From assembly GCF_002911015.1 (NCBI RefSeq), contig NZ_KZ626909.1:1-44302 (forward strand): DNA of 44,302 nucleotides. The letters are read 5' to 3'. Each line of letters opens with the position of its first letter. The stretch's first letter is position 1. The position numbers were made by a program, and so were the translations under genes. This stretch comes from Streptomyces populi. GTDB taxonomy: Bacteria > Actinomycetota > Actinomycetes > Streptomycetales > Streptomycetaceae. The notes beneath the pieces were generated by a model. The model was not told the DNA's origin, did not search any database, and saw only the letters and a program-made list of their open reading frames with translations. Shown here piece after piece: positions 33,274 through 43,004 of this stretch.

Positions 33274-34116
33274 ATGCCTTCTTTCGACACTCCCCAGCCG
33301 ATCTCGGTCACCGCCGAGGTGGCCGCCGGTTCCATCCGTCTCACCGCGGGCGACCGCGCCGACACGGTCGTCGAGGTGCTGCCGCGCGACCCGAAGCGGG
33401 ACAAGGACGTGCGGGCCGCCGAGCAGACCGAGGTCGTGTACGCGAGCGGCGTCCTGACGGTCAGGACCAAGCACCGGCCCCTGGTCGGCCCCAGCGGCCT
33501 CGTCGACGTGACGGTCGACCTGCCCGCGGGCTCCCGGGTCGACATGTCCGGCTCCTGGGCCCAGATGCTCGGCGAGGGCCGGCTCGGCGAGGTCCGGGTG
33601 AAGACCTCGGCCGGCGACGTCCGCCTCGACACCACCGGCCCGCTGACGCTGACCGTGTCGCACGGCCTGGTCACCGTGGACCGGGTCGAGGGCACGGCCG
33701 AGATCACCAGCAGCACCGGCAACGTGCGCGTCGGCACGGTCGAGGGTCCCGCCGTCCTGAAGAACGCGCACGGCACCACGACCGTCGGCACGGTCACCGG
33801 CGAGACGCGGATGAGCAGCACGAACGGCGGCATCGACATCACGTACGCCGGGGCGTCGGTCACCGGCACCACGACCAACGGGCACATCCGCCTCACCGAG
33901 GTCGCCGGCGGCGAGATCCAGCTGGAGACGTCCAACGGCTCCATCGAGGTCGGCATCCGCGAGGGCGTCGCCGCCTGGCTCGACGTCAGCTCCAACCGCG
34001 GCCAGGTGCGCAACCGGCTCACCGCGTCCGAGGCCCCCGAGCAGACCGAGGGAACCGTCGCGGTCCGCGCACGGAGCAACTGGGGCAACATCGACATCGT
34101 CCGCGCCAAGTCCTGA
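33274..34116 (+). CDS. DUF4097 beta-strand-repeat protein
   Basis: 280 residues, no signal peptide and no membrane segment. The protein is built from repeating beta units such as 'VRVKTSAGDVRLDTT', 'AEITSSTGNVRVGTV', 'TRMSSTNGGIDITYAG', 'IQLETSNGSIEVGI' and 'DVSSNRGQVRN', typical of DUF4097 (adhesin-like, LiaX-related beta-helix). Biochemical function is unknown. It sits between a ribbon-helix-helix regulator and a DrrAB-type exporter in the same direction, an arrangement I associate with Streptomyces genomes, so a linked role in envelope stress or export is plausible. Confidence 0.88.
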   Translation: MPSFDTPQPISVTAEVAAGSIRLTAGDRADTVVEVLPRDPKRDKDVRAAEQTEVVYASGVLTVRTKHRPLVGPSGLVDVTVDLPAGSRVDMSGSWAQMLGEGRLGEVRVKTSAGDVRLDTTGPLTLTVSHGLVTVDRVEGTAEITSSTGNVRVGTVEGPAVLKNAHGTTTVGTVTGETRMSSTNGGIDITYAGASVTGTTTNGHIRLTEVAGGEIQLETSNGSIEVGIREGVAAWLDVSSNRGQVRNRLTASEAPEQTEGTVAVRARSNWGNIDIVRAKS

Positions 34117-34200
34117 CCCTCCCCACCGCCGACACCTCCGCCACCGGCACGGCCTCCGCACCGCCGTCCCCTCCCTCCACGAGCCGCCGCCCCCTCTCCT

Positions 34201-34224
34201 CGGGGCCGCTCCCCCGCGGCCCCG
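34201..34224. terminator. Hairpin in the C-rich gap before the exporter genes
   Basis: CGGGGCCGC and GCGGCCCCG form a perfect 9-base stem with a six-base loop (34210-34215). The surrounding gap 34117-34406 is a C/T-rich stretch of 290 bases with no gene. No T-run follows the stem. Confidence 0.5.
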
Positions 34225-34406
34225 CCTCCCGGGCTCCCCCTGTCACGGCTCCCCCAGGCAGCTCCCCTCACTGTCCTGCCTGCCCGCCGCTCCCCCTCGC
34301 GGCGCCCGTCGCGGCCTCCGCCCCGCCCCCGGCTCCCCGCACCTCCTTCCCCTCCCCCTTCTTCTTCCAGCACCTCCATCACCCAGCCTCCGAACGGGAG
34401 AGCCCC

Positions 34407-35422
<1,016 letters not shown>

Positions 35423-35426
<4 letters not shown>

Positions 35427-36205
35427 GCACCCTCACGTACGCCGTGCACGACTCGATGACGATGCTGCGGCGCAACCTCCGGCACGCGATGCGCTATCCG
35501 AGCGTGTCGCTGGGCGCCGCGATGATGCCGATCCTGATGCTGCTGCTGTTCGTGTACGCCTTCGGGGACTCGATCGGCGCCGGGATGGGCGGCGGCCGGG
35601 ACGCCTACCTGGAGTACCTGACCCCCGGCGTCATCGTCATGGGGGTGGCGGCCGGGGCGATGTCCACCTCGATCGCGGTCTGCTCCGACATGACGCAGGG
35701 CATCGTCAACCGCTTCCGCACGATGAACATCACCCGCTCCTCGTTCATGACGGGCCATGTCGTCGGCAGCGTCGTCCAGACGATGGTGAGCATGGTCCTG
35801 GTCGTCGCCTTCGCGCTCGCCATCGGCTTCCGGTCGGACGCGACGCCACTCGAATGGCTCGCCGCCGCCGGGCTCCTCACGGCCATCGCGTTCGCGGTCA
35901 CCTGGCTCTCGGCGGCACTGGGCCTGATCTCCAAGACCGTCGAGTCCGCGAGCAACAAGCCGCTGCTGGTGCAGTTCCTGCCGTTCCTCGGCTCCGCGTT
36001 CGTACCGGCCGGCTCGATGTCCCCGGGGCTTCGCTGGTTCGCCGAGAACCAGCCGTTCACCCCGATGACCGAGACGCTGCGCGGCCTGCTCTCCGGCTCG
36101 GCGATCGGCGACAACGGCTGGATCTCGCTCGCCTGGTGCGCCGGCATCAGCCTGGGCGGCTACCTGTGGTCACGGTCGCTGTTCAACAGCACGACGAAGC
36201 GCTGA
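35423..36205 (+). CDS. ABC-2 type exporter permease (DrrB-like)
   Basis: 260 residues, ATG overlapping the preceding stop. Six predicted membrane segments, with 'LTPGVIVMGVAAGAMSTSI' and 'RFRTMNITRSSFMTGHV' characteristic of ABC-2/DrrB permeases. Together with the ATPase it forms an exporter of unknown cargo. The gene is convergent with the polyamine importer permease. Confidence 0.93.
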
Positions 36206-36269
36206 CCGGGCCCGTCCCGGTTCGGTTCGGTTCGCTTCGGTCAACTGCCCTAGGGGCGGTTCGGGGACG

Positions 36270-37085
36270 TCAGATCCGGCTCGACGTGGCCGTGTCCGCG
36301 GACAGCCGCTGCGCCGCGTAGATCGGGATCACCGAGAGCAGCACGAGCACGGCGGCCACGACGTTCACGACCGGTGCCTGCCGGGGCCGGGTCATGTTGT
36401 CGAAGATCCAGATCGGCAGGGTCTGGATGCCGGGCCCGGCCGTGAACGTCGTCACGACGATCTCGTCGAAGGACAGCGCGAAGGCGAGCAGTCCGCCGGC
36501 CAGCAGTGCCGAGCGCACCAGCGGGAAGGTGACGTCGACGAAGACCCGGAAGGTGTCCGCGCCCAGGTCCATCGCCGCTTCCTCGTACGTTCCGGACGTC
36601 CGGCGCAGTCGCGCGACCACGTTGTTGAAGACGACGACGATGCAGAAGGTCGCGTGGCCGACGATCACGGTGAACATGCCGAGTCCGACGCCGAGCGGTT
36701 CGAGCACCGTGCTGAACGCCGAGTTGAGCGCGATGCCCGTGACGATGCCGGGCAGCGCGATCGGCAGGACGACCACGAAGGAGACGGTGTCCCGGCCGAA
36801 GAACCGGTGGCGGGCGACCGCGAACGCGATCAGCGTGCCGAGCACCAGGGCGATCGCCGTGGCGCCGAGTCCGGCCTTGACCGACACCCACAGCGCCGCG
36901 CGGGCCCCCTCGTTCTCCCGGGCGACCGACCACCAGTGGAGGGTGAGCCCGGACGGCGGCCAGCTCGCGCTGCGGTCCCGGTTGAAGGAGTTGACCAGGA
37001 CGAGCGCCAGCGGCACGTAGATGAACGCGAAGCCGAGCCCGGCGGCGGCGCGCAGCGCGATGCGCGCGGGACGGGAGAGTTGCAC
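36270..37085 (-). CDS. potC: Spermidine/putrescine-type ABC importer permease
   Basis: 271 residues with a basic N-terminus and about six membrane segments ('ALRAAAGLGFAFIYVPLALV' first). The EAA loop is 'YEEAAMDLGADTFRVFVDVTFP'-like (EAA---G). PotC-type permeases pair with PotB; this gene is last in the operon, 10 bases after potB. The true ligand may be another polyamine-like cation. Confidence 0.9.
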   Translation of the reverse strand: MQLSRPARIALRAAAGLGFAFIYVPLALVLVNSFNRDRSASWPPSGLTLHWWSVARENEGARAALWVSVKAGLGATAIALVLGTLIAFAVARHRFFGRDTVSFVVVLPIALPGIVTGIALNSAFSTVLEPLGVGLGMFTVIVGHATFCIVVVFNNVVARLRRTSGTYEEAAMDLGADTFRVFVDVTFPLVRSALLAGGLLAFALSFDEIVVTTFTAGPGIQTLPIWIFDNMTRPRQAPVVNVVAAVLVLLSVIPIYAAQRLSADTATSSRI

Positions 37086-37095
37086 AGCGGGCTCC

Positions 37096-37986
37096 TCAGA
37101 GACTGCTCAGGGCGCCCGTGCGGCGCATCGCGAGGAGGTAGACCACGATGACCACGACGGGGACCGTGCCGAGCGCGGCGGCCATGGGCAGGTTCAGTTC
37201 GATGTTGGAGTAGACGACGTTGCCGATGAGCTGGGTCTTGCCGCCGACGATCTGCACGGTGATGTAGTCGCCGAGACTGAGCGAGAAGGTGAACACCGAG
37301 CCGGCGGCCACGGACGGCAGCACCATGGGCAGCACGACCGAGCGGAAGGTGCGGCCCGCGCGGGCCCCCAGGTCCGCCGAGGCGTCCAGCAGGTTGGCGG
37401 GCAGCTGCTCCAGCGCCGTGTGGATCGGCAGGATCATGTACGGCAGCCAGAGGTAGGTCAGCGCGATGACCGCGGCCGTGAGTCCGTACCCGGGTCCGCT
37501 CAGTCCGAGGGGCTTCAACGCCCAGTCGGCGAGGCCGTCCTGGGAGAGGATCAGCCGCCACGCGTACACCTTGACGAGGTAACTCGCCCACAGGGGCGTG
37601 AGGATGGCGACGACGAGCAGCGGGCGCCGCTCGGGCTTTGCGATGCGGGCCGTGTAGAAGGCGACCGGGAAGGCGATCACCGCGCACAGGAGGGTGACCG
37701 CGAGGGCGACGCCGACGCTGCGCAGGATCACCTGCCGGTAGACGGGGGTGGTCAGCAGCTGGTGGAAGTTGTCGGCCGACCAGACCTTCACCACTTCGGA
37801 GGTGAAGGAGTTCGTCGTCCAGAACGCCGAGACGAACAGCACGGCCAGCGAGCCGAGGTAGAGGACCGCCAGCCAGAGCAGGGGTGCGGTCAGCAGCAGG
37901 GACAGCCGCAGCCGGGGGCGCCGGTGCAGTGTCCCCGCGAGCCGCCGGACGGGAGAGCGTCCGGCGGTCTGCGGGAGGGAGGTCAT
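37096..37986 (-). CDS. potB: Spermidine/putrescine-type ABC importer permease
   Basis: 296 residues with a basic N-terminal stretch (RLAGTLHRRPRLR) before the first membrane segment. PotB family markers include 'WRLILSQDGLADWAL' and an EAA-like loop 'DASADLGARAGRTFRSVVLP'. ATG at 37986 is seven bases after the stop of the binding-protein gene. Confidence 0.9.
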   Translation of the reverse strand: MTSLPQTAGRSPVRRLAGTLHRRPRLRLSLLLTAPLLWLAVLYLGSLAVLFVSAFWTTNSFTSEVVKVWSADNFHQLLTTPVYRQVILRSVGVALAVTLLCAVIAFPVAFYTARIAKPERRPLLVVAILTPLWASYLVKVYAWRLILSQDGLADWALKPLGLSGPGYGLTAAVIALTYLWLPYMILPIHTALEQLPANLLDASADLGARAGRTFRSVVLPMVLPSVAAGSVFTFSLSLGDYITVQIVGGKTQLIGNVVYSNIELNLPMAAALGTVPVVVIVVYLLAMRRTGALSSL

Positions 37987-37993
37987 CGTCCGG

Positions 37994-39190
37994 TCAGCCC
38001 TTGATCTCGGTCCAGGCCTGGACCCACTTGGCGTACGGGACGCACTTGACGTCGGTGCGGCCGTCGAGGCACTGCTCGATGGGCGTGTTCCAGAAGGCGA
38101 CGTTCTTCCAGTAGCTCTCGTCGGTGGCGTGGAAGGTGTCGCAGAAGGACTTGTCGCTCGTGTACGCGCAGGCCTCGGAGTTGGCGGGCGCCTCGCCGAA
38201 GTACTCGGCCACCTGGGCGTTCACCTTCGGGGAGATGATCCAGTCCATCCACTTGTAGGCGCAGTTGGGGTGCTTGGCCTTGGCGGAGACCATCCAGGTG
38301 TCGGACCAGCCGGTGGAACCCTCCTCGGGCACGAAGGCCTTGACCTTGGCTCCCTCGTCGGCGGTGAGGTTGGCGATGACCTGCCAGGTGGTGCCGACCA
38401 CGGAGTCGCCGCTCTTGAAGGCGGAGATCTCCTTGAGGTAGTCGCTCCAGTACTCCCCCACGTTCGCGCTCTGCTTCTTCAGCAGGGCGACGGCCGCGTC
38501 GAACTGCTTCTGGTCGAGGGCGTAGGGGTCCTTGATCTTCAGCTCGGGCCGGGCGGACTTCAGGTACAGCGCCGCGTCGGCGATGTAGATGGGCGAGTCG
38601 TACGCGGTGACGTGGCCCTTGTGGGCGGAGGCGTCGTCGAAGACCGCGGACCAGGACGTCGGGGCGGGGCTGACCTTCTGGGTGTTGTACATCAGCAGGT
38701 TGGCGCCCCGGCCGTGCGGGATGCCGTACATCTGCCCGTCGACGGAGTTCCAGGCGCCCTTCTTCAGACCGCTGAAGACGTTCTTGTAGTTGGGTACGAG
38801 GGCGGTGTTGACCGGGGCCGCGTCACCGGAGGCGATGAGGCGCAGGGAGGCGTCCCCGGAGGCCGAGACCGCGTCGTACTGGCCGGTCTTCATCAGCTTG
38901 ACCATCTCGTCCGAGCTGGCGGCGACCTTGGAGTTAACCTGGCAGCCGGTCTGCTTCTCGAAGTCGGAGACCCAGTCGACCTTCGGGTCGTTGGAGCCGT
39001 CCTCGACGTAGCCGGCCCAGGCGATCAGGTTGACCTGCCCCTCGGTCTTGCCGAGCTTGGACTGCGCCTTGAGGTCGGGCGGGTTGAGGCCGGTGGACGC
39101 GGAGGAGCCCGTGTCGGACGATCCGCAGGCGGTGGCCGCGAGGAGCACCGCGACGGCGGCGGCGGCCTTGAGGGTTGGGGTGAGGCGCAC
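37994..39190 (-). CDS. potD: Spermidine/putrescine-type ABC importer binding lipoprotein
   Basis: 398 residues from GTG at 39190, chosen because GGAG lies six bases upstream and the product then begins with a compact lipoprotein signal ending LLAATACGSS. An ATG at 39202 would add four residues but has no ribosome site. The mature part matches family 1/PotD binding proteins ('LIAWAGYVEDGS', 'YDAVSASGDASLRLIASG', 'YGIPHGRGANLLMYN'). Four Cys residues in the C-terminal third could form disulfides outside the cell. Confidence 0.9.
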   Translation of the reverse strand: MRLTPTLKAAAAVAVLLAATACGSSDTGSSASTGLNPPDLKAQSKLGKTEGQVNLIAWAGYVEDGSNDPKVDWVSDFEKQTGCQVNSKVAASSDEMVKLMKTGQYDAVSASGDASLRLIASGDAAPVNTALVPNYKNVFSGLKKGAWNSVDGQMYGIPHGRGANLLMYNTQKVSPAPTSWSAVFDDASAHKGHVTAYDSPIYIADAALYLKSARPELKIKDPYALDQKQFDAAVALLKKQSANVGEYWSDYLKEISAFKSGDSVVGTTWQVIANLTADEGAKVKAFVPEEGSTGWSDTWMVSAKAKHPNCAYKWMDWIISPKVNAQVAEYFGEAPANSEACAYTSDKSFCDTFHATDESYWKNVAFWNTPIEQCLDGRTDVKCVPYAKWVQAWTEIKG

Positions 39191-39228
39191 GGCGTACTCC
39201 ATACGTGACGGGGGACTGAGCGGGGAGG

Positions 39229-40308
39229 TCAGCGGGGGTCGGGGACCCGGACGGCGTGGCGGCGGTGCCACCGGAGCCGGACCCGGGTGCCGCGCAGGGC
39301 GGCGACGTCCTCGGAGGAGGTCTCCAGGTTCTGCTGGAGCGCGGTGAGGCGGCCGCCGGCGTCGAGGTCCACCAGGAAGCGGGTGGCGTCGCCCAGATAG
39401 ACGACCTCGGCGACGGTGCCGGTGGCGGTGGAGAACTCCGGCTCGGCGTCGTCGGTCGCCTCGGCGGCCCCGGCGTCGGCGGACTCGGTGGCCCGCGCGG
39501 ACTCCTGGAGCACGCGGATCTTCTCGGGCCGGATGCTGTACGTGCCCGGGGCGCCGACGATCTGCTGCGCCGACTGTCCGTCGAGCAGGTTGGACGTGCC
39601 GACGAAGCCCGCGACGAAGGCGGTGGCGGGGCGTTCGTAGATCTCGGCCGGCGTGCCGACCTGTTCGATGCGGCCCTGGTTGAAGACGGCGATGCGGTCG
39701 CTCATCGTCAGGGCCTCCTCCTGGTCGTGGGTGACGAACACGAAGGTGATGCCGACCTCGCGCTGGATCGCCTTGAGTTCGACCTGCATCTGCTCGCGCA
39801 GCTTGAGGTCGAGGGCGCCGAGGGGCTCGTCCAGGAGCAGGACACCGGGGCGGCCGACCAGGGCCCGGGCGAGGGCGACGCGCTGGCGCTGGCCGCCGGA
39901 GAGCTGGGCCGGGCGGCGCCGGCCGAACCCTTCGAGGCGTACGTCGGCGAGCGCCTTGCGGGCCCGGACCAGCCGCTCCGCCTTGGGCACCTTGCGGACC
40001 TTGAGTCCGTAGGCGACGTTCTCCTCGACGGTCATGTGCGGGAACAGGGCGTAGTCCTGGAAGACCGTGTGCACGTCGCGTTCGAAGGGCGCGAGACCGG
40101 TGACCTCCTGGCCGGCCAGTTCGATCCGGCCCTCGGTCGGGCTCTCGAACCCGGCGATCATCCGCAACACGGTCGTCTTGCCCGAGCCGGACGGGCCGAG
40201 CATCGAGAAGAACTCGCCGTCGGCTATCTCCAGATCGACTCCGGCCACGGCGGTCGTATCGCCGAACGCCTTGCGCAGGCCCTGGAGCCGGATCGCCTTT
40301 GCCTCCAT
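39229..40308 (-). CDS. potA: Spermidine/putrescine-type ABC importer ATPase
   Basis: 359 residues from ATG at 40308; an upstream in-frame ATG at 40371 would lie at the promoter's transcription start and is rejected. Motifs: Walker A GPSGSGKTT, signature LSGGQRQRVALARAL, Walker B 'LLLDEPLGALD', switch 'FVTHDQEEAL', and a C-terminal TOBE domain. An acidic insert (about residues 292-306, 'ADAGAAEATDDAEPE') interrupts the TOBE region. First gene of the operon. Confidence 0.92.
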   Translation of the reverse strand: MEAKAIRLQGLRKAFGDTTAVAGVDLEIADGEFFSMLGPSGSGKTTVLRMIAGFESPTEGRIELAGQEVTGLAPFERDVHTVFQDYALFPHMTVEENVAYGLKVRKVPKAERLVRARKALADVRLEGFGRRRPAQLSGGQRQRVALARALVGRPGVLLLDEPLGALDLKLREQMQVELKAIQREVGITFVFVTHDQEEALTMSDRIAVFNQGRIEQVGTPAEIYERPATAFVAGFVGTSNLLDGQSAQQIVGAPGTYSIRPEKIRVLQESARATESADAGAAEATDDAEPEFSTATGTVAEVVYLGDATRFLVDLDAGGRLTALQQNLETSSEDVAALRGTRVRLRWHRRHAVRVPDPR

Positions 40309-40356
40309 GGGCGGGGAACCTTTCTGGTGCGGTGGTGCGTTGCAACACTGACCGGA

Positions 40357-40404
40357 AAGATATGAAGCCATAGTTCAAACCTCAAGACCCCTTTAGAGTA
40401 AAGG
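40357..40404. promoter_or_regulatory. pot promoter and adjacent operator shared with the GntR gene
   Basis: On the minus strand TTGAGG (40385-40380) and TATCTT (40362-40357) are spaced by 17 bases, a good promoter for potA. Immediately upstream the inverted repeat CCTTTA-GAG-TAAAGG (40390-40404) lies between it and the divergent GntR gene, and overlaps a TAGAGT -10-like hexamer for the latter. Confidence 0.55.
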
Positions 40405-40430
40405 TTGAGTCAACGCACAAGGTGGTGACC

Positions 40431-41249
40431 GTGAAGCAACACAGGGGCGACGGCGTCCGCAGAGCCGTCTTCACACCCGTGGACAACCGCGCCCGCGTCG
40501 AGACGGTCGTGCACCGGATCGGCGACGCCATCGAGCTGGGCCTCCTCGCCGACGGCGAGCAACTGCCGGGCGAGATGGAGCTGGCCGGCCAGCTCGGCGT
40601 CTCCACGGTCACCCTGCGCGAGGCCCTCATGGCCCTCAGACAGCAGGGGCTGGTCACCACACGGCGCGGGCGTGGCGGCGGCAGCTTCGTCTCGCTTCCC
40701 GAAGTCCCGGGCGAGGAGAGGCTGCTGGCCCGGCTGGCCGGCTGGAGCACCGAGGAGCTGCGCGACCTGGGCGACCACTGGGCGGCCCTGTCCGGAGCGG
40801 CGGCCCGGCTCGCGGCGCAGCGGACCGAACCGGACGACCTCAAGGCGCTGCGGCGCACCCTGGACGACCTGTCCGCTGCCGAGGACGCCCCCGCCCGCAG
40901 CCGCGTCTACGGCCGCTTCCACGTCGAACTCGCCGCTGCGGCGCAGTCCGCCCGGCTGACGCGCGAACAGGTCGTGCTCCAGACCGAGGTGGGGGCGCTG
41001 ATGTGCCTGGTGCTCGGGGACGACGAATATCGTGAAGAAGTCGCGGACCGTCACCGCTCCGTAATCTCGGCCGTGCAAGATGGGGCCCACGATTCGGCCA
41101 GAGCACTGGCCGAGCGGTGCGTACTGGACTCGACGGCGCGGCTGATCACCCTGCGCCTCTCGATGCCGCGCGCCGTGTCAGGTCCGCGTCCTCTGGAGGG
41201 CACCCATGCGCAGGAGCCCCGGACCGGCCGGCGCGACGGCGACGCTTGA
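40431..41249 (+). CDS. GntR-family (FadR/FCD) regulator, probable pot regulator
   Basis: 272 residues from GTG at 40431, preceded by AAGGTGG at good spacing; GTGs at 40422 and 40425 overlap that ribosome site. A winged helix ('GEMELAGQLGVSTVTLREAL') and an FCD domain ('RSRVYGRFHVELAAAAQSARL', 'DRHRSVISAVQDGAHDSARAL') are present. Divergent from potADBC and overlapping the Cache-domain gene by 44 bases, so the two are coexpressed. Confidence 0.9.
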   Translation: MKQHRGDGVRRAVFTPVDNRARVETVVHRIGDAIELGLLADGEQLPGEMELAGQLGVSTVTLREALMALRQQGLVTTRRGRGGGSFVSLPEVPGEERLLARLAGWSTEELRDLGDHWAALSGAAARLAAQRTEPDDLKALRRTLDDLSAAEDAPARSRVYGRFHVELAAAAQSARLTREQVVLQTEVGALMCLVLGDDEYREEVADRHRSVISAVQDGAHDSARALAERCVLDSTARLITLRLSMPRAVSGPRPLEGTHAQEPRTGRRDGDA

Positions 41250-41985
41250 CGCCTCCGCCGAGGCGGCCGTCGCCGCGCAGGTCCGCCGGACGCTGGAGAC
41301 CGTGTTCGACGCGGTCGCCGAGACCCGGGCCGACGCGACCGCGCTGCTCGCCCGCGTCGTCGCCGGGGGCCGTCGGCCCGCGACGGTGGACCTGGCGGCG
41401 CTGCGCCCGGGGCTGCATCTGCGGCTCACCCGGCAGGAGTTGGTGTCGGGCGCCGGGTTCGTGGCCGCGCCGGGACTGCTCGGTGACGTACCGGCGTGGC
41501 TGGAATGGTGGCAGCAGGGCTCCGACGGGAGCGTACGACCGCTGCTGCTCGACCTCGATCCGGCCCACTCCGCGTACTCGGACTACACGCACTGGGACTG
41601 GTTCGCCCTCCCCCGCGACACGGGGCAGCGCGCGGTCGCCGGGCCCTACGTCGACTACCTCTGCTCCGACGAGTACAGCCTGACGCTGTCCGCGCCGGTC
41701 CACGTGGAGGGCCGGTTCGTGGGGGTCGCCGCGGCCGACGTGTATCTGCGGCACTTCGAGGGCGCGGTCGTCCCGCTCCTCCAGCGGCTGCCCGGGGCCG
41801 CCCACCTGGTGAACGCGCGGGGCCGGGTGGCCGCGTCCGCCGACCCCGCCCATCTGGCCGGATCACTCACCAAGGGACCCGACTTCGCGGCCGTGCTGGC
41901 GGCGGCCCGGAGCACGCGCCACGGGGACATGCGGCTCGTCCCCTGCGACGGCGTGCCCCTCGTCCTCGTGATGCCGGCCGGCTGA
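41206..41985 (+). CDS. Soluble Cache (PDC)-domain protein
   Basis: 259 residues with no membrane segment. The sequence shows a long N-terminal helix and a PAS-like Cache ligand-binding domain ('LPRDTGQRAVAGPYVDYLCSDEYSLTLSAPVHVEGRFVGVAAADVYL'-type strands ending 'LVNARGRVAASADP'). Cache domains usually sit outside the cell in receptors; here no transducer part or anchor is visible. ATG at 41206 has GAGGG upstream and lies inside the end of the GntR gene. It may bind the imported ligand in the cytoplasm and modulate the regulator (inference). Confidence 0.82.
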   Translation: MRRSPGPAGATATLDASAEAAVAAQVRRTLETVFDAVAETRADATALLARVVAGGRRPATVDLAALRPGLHLRLTRQELVSGAGFVAAPGLLGDVPAWLEWWQQGSDGSVRPLLLDLDPAHSAYSDYTHWDWFALPRDTGQRAVAGPYVDYLCSDEYSLTLSAPVHVEGRFVGVAAADVYLRHFEGAVVPLLQRLPGAAHLVNARGRVAASADPAHLAGSLTKGPDFAAVLAAARSTRHGDMRLVPCDGVPLVLVMPAG

Positions 41986-42075
41986 ACGGCCCGGCCCCGG
42001 GGAACCGGCGCCCCTCCGGACCTCCTGCGGCCGGGCACGGTCCCACGCCGCGCCGACGCGCACGGTCGACGCGCG

Positions 42076-42735
42076 TCACACGGCCCGAAGCTCCGCCGTG
42101 CCGTTGCGCGTCCTGCGGGTCCTGCGCGGACCGCCAGTGACCGGCCGGACCGCCTCGCGCAGCACCAGGGTCATCCGCGAATACCCCATGTCCCGCAGGG
42201 TCCGGGGGGTGTCGTCGACGATCCGGCAGTCCGTGCTGCCCCAGCGGGGATCGGGGTGGACCAGCGGGCGCACGGCGCCGTCGTGCTCGACCCCGCGCGG
42301 TCCGACCGCCTGGATCCAGTGCGGCAGGCCGTGCCGGTAGGCGGCGTCCATGATCGGGTCCTGGGCGATGTCCCGGCGGATCGACTGGAGTCCGCGGTCC
42401 TGGCCGTTGCGCTCCACCGCCGCGGCGAAGTGCGCGAGCATCGGCAGGCACCAGCTCGACTCGTGCTCCCCGAGCACCGAGCCCGCGTCCGGATGGAACA
42501 GGACGAAGCGCAGGAAGTTGTCGCCCGGCATGGCGGTCGGATGCGCGCCGACACCGCCGAAAAGTGTCTCGAACGCGGCGTTGGACAGCACGACGTCCCA
42601 GCGGTGGTCGAAGACGACGGAGGGGAAGGGGACGGCCTCGAGCAGCGTGGCGTAGTCCTGGAGGTACGCCTGTGCTTCGAGACTCTCGGGGACAGGTCGC
42701 GGCTGGGACCGCTGCCTTCCTGCCTGGTACGCCAT
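42076..42735 (-). CDS. MmyB-type PAS-like ligand-binding protein without helix-turn-helix
   Basis: 219 residues. The MmyB/MltR ligand-binding domain begins near residue 25 ('YATLLEAVPFPSVVFDHRWDVVLSNAAF') and includes 'MPGDNFLRFVLFHPDAG'. In most Streptomyces relatives this domain follows an XRE helix-turn-helix; here only ~25 polar residues precede it, so the DNA-binding part is missing. The last ~20 residues are Arg-rich. It is convergent with the Cache gene and divergent from the XRE gene at 43005. It may act with a separate DNA-binding partner. Confidence 0.8.
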   Translation of the reverse strand: MAYQAGRQRSQPRPVPESLEAQAYLQDYATLLEAVPFPSVVFDHRWDVVLSNAAFETLFGGVGAHPTAMPGDNFLRFVLFHPDAGSVLGEHESSWCLPMLAHFAAAVERNGQDRGLQSIRRDIAQDPIMDAAYRHGLPHWIQAVGPRGVEHDGAVRPLVHPDPRWGSTDCRIVDDTPRTLRDMGYSRMTLVLREAVRPVTGGPRRTRRTRNGTAELRAV

Positions 42736-42845
42736 CGGGAGGTCACCCCTCTTGCCTATGCGGCCTTCACGCGGCGCCCCGATCCTGCTGCCCCGGGGAC
42801 AGGCGTGTCAACTATCGTGGCATTTGGCGCTCGTTGACGGCTGAA

Positions 42846-42867
42846 TCTCGCCACAGTTGTGGCGAGA
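42846..42867. promoter_or_regulatory. Perfect 10-base-arm palindrome upstream of the XRE gene
   Basis: TCTCGCCACA and TGTGGCGAGA are separated by only GT. It lies in the 269-base gap (42736-43004) between the MmyB-type gene and the XRE gene. A TTGACG hexamer is just upstream at 42834-42839. It is a likely operator, perhaps for the XRE protein or the MmyB-type regulator, rather than a terminator, because both flanking genes diverge from it. Confidence 0.5.
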
Positions 42868-42927
42868 CCTGGATGTGAGTTCGAGCGACGGGCTAGGCTC
42901 CGGTTGGTCCCCGGTCTTGTTGCCGGG

Positions 42928-42970
42928 ATGGTTCCTGACCCTCGTGTCCACATGGTTCCCGAACTTCGTG
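42928..42970. repeat. Imperfect 24-base-period tandem repeat before the XRE gene
   Basis: ATGGTTCCTGACCCTCGTG (42928-42946) and ATGGTTCCCGAACTTCGTG (42952-42970) match at 16 of 19 positions and are spaced 24 bases apart, ending 34 bases before the XRE start codon. They could be a pair of activator or repressor sites. Confidence 0.45.
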
Positions 42971-43004
42971 AGAGCCACCTGAGAGAGACGTAGGAGATCT
43001 GTCG

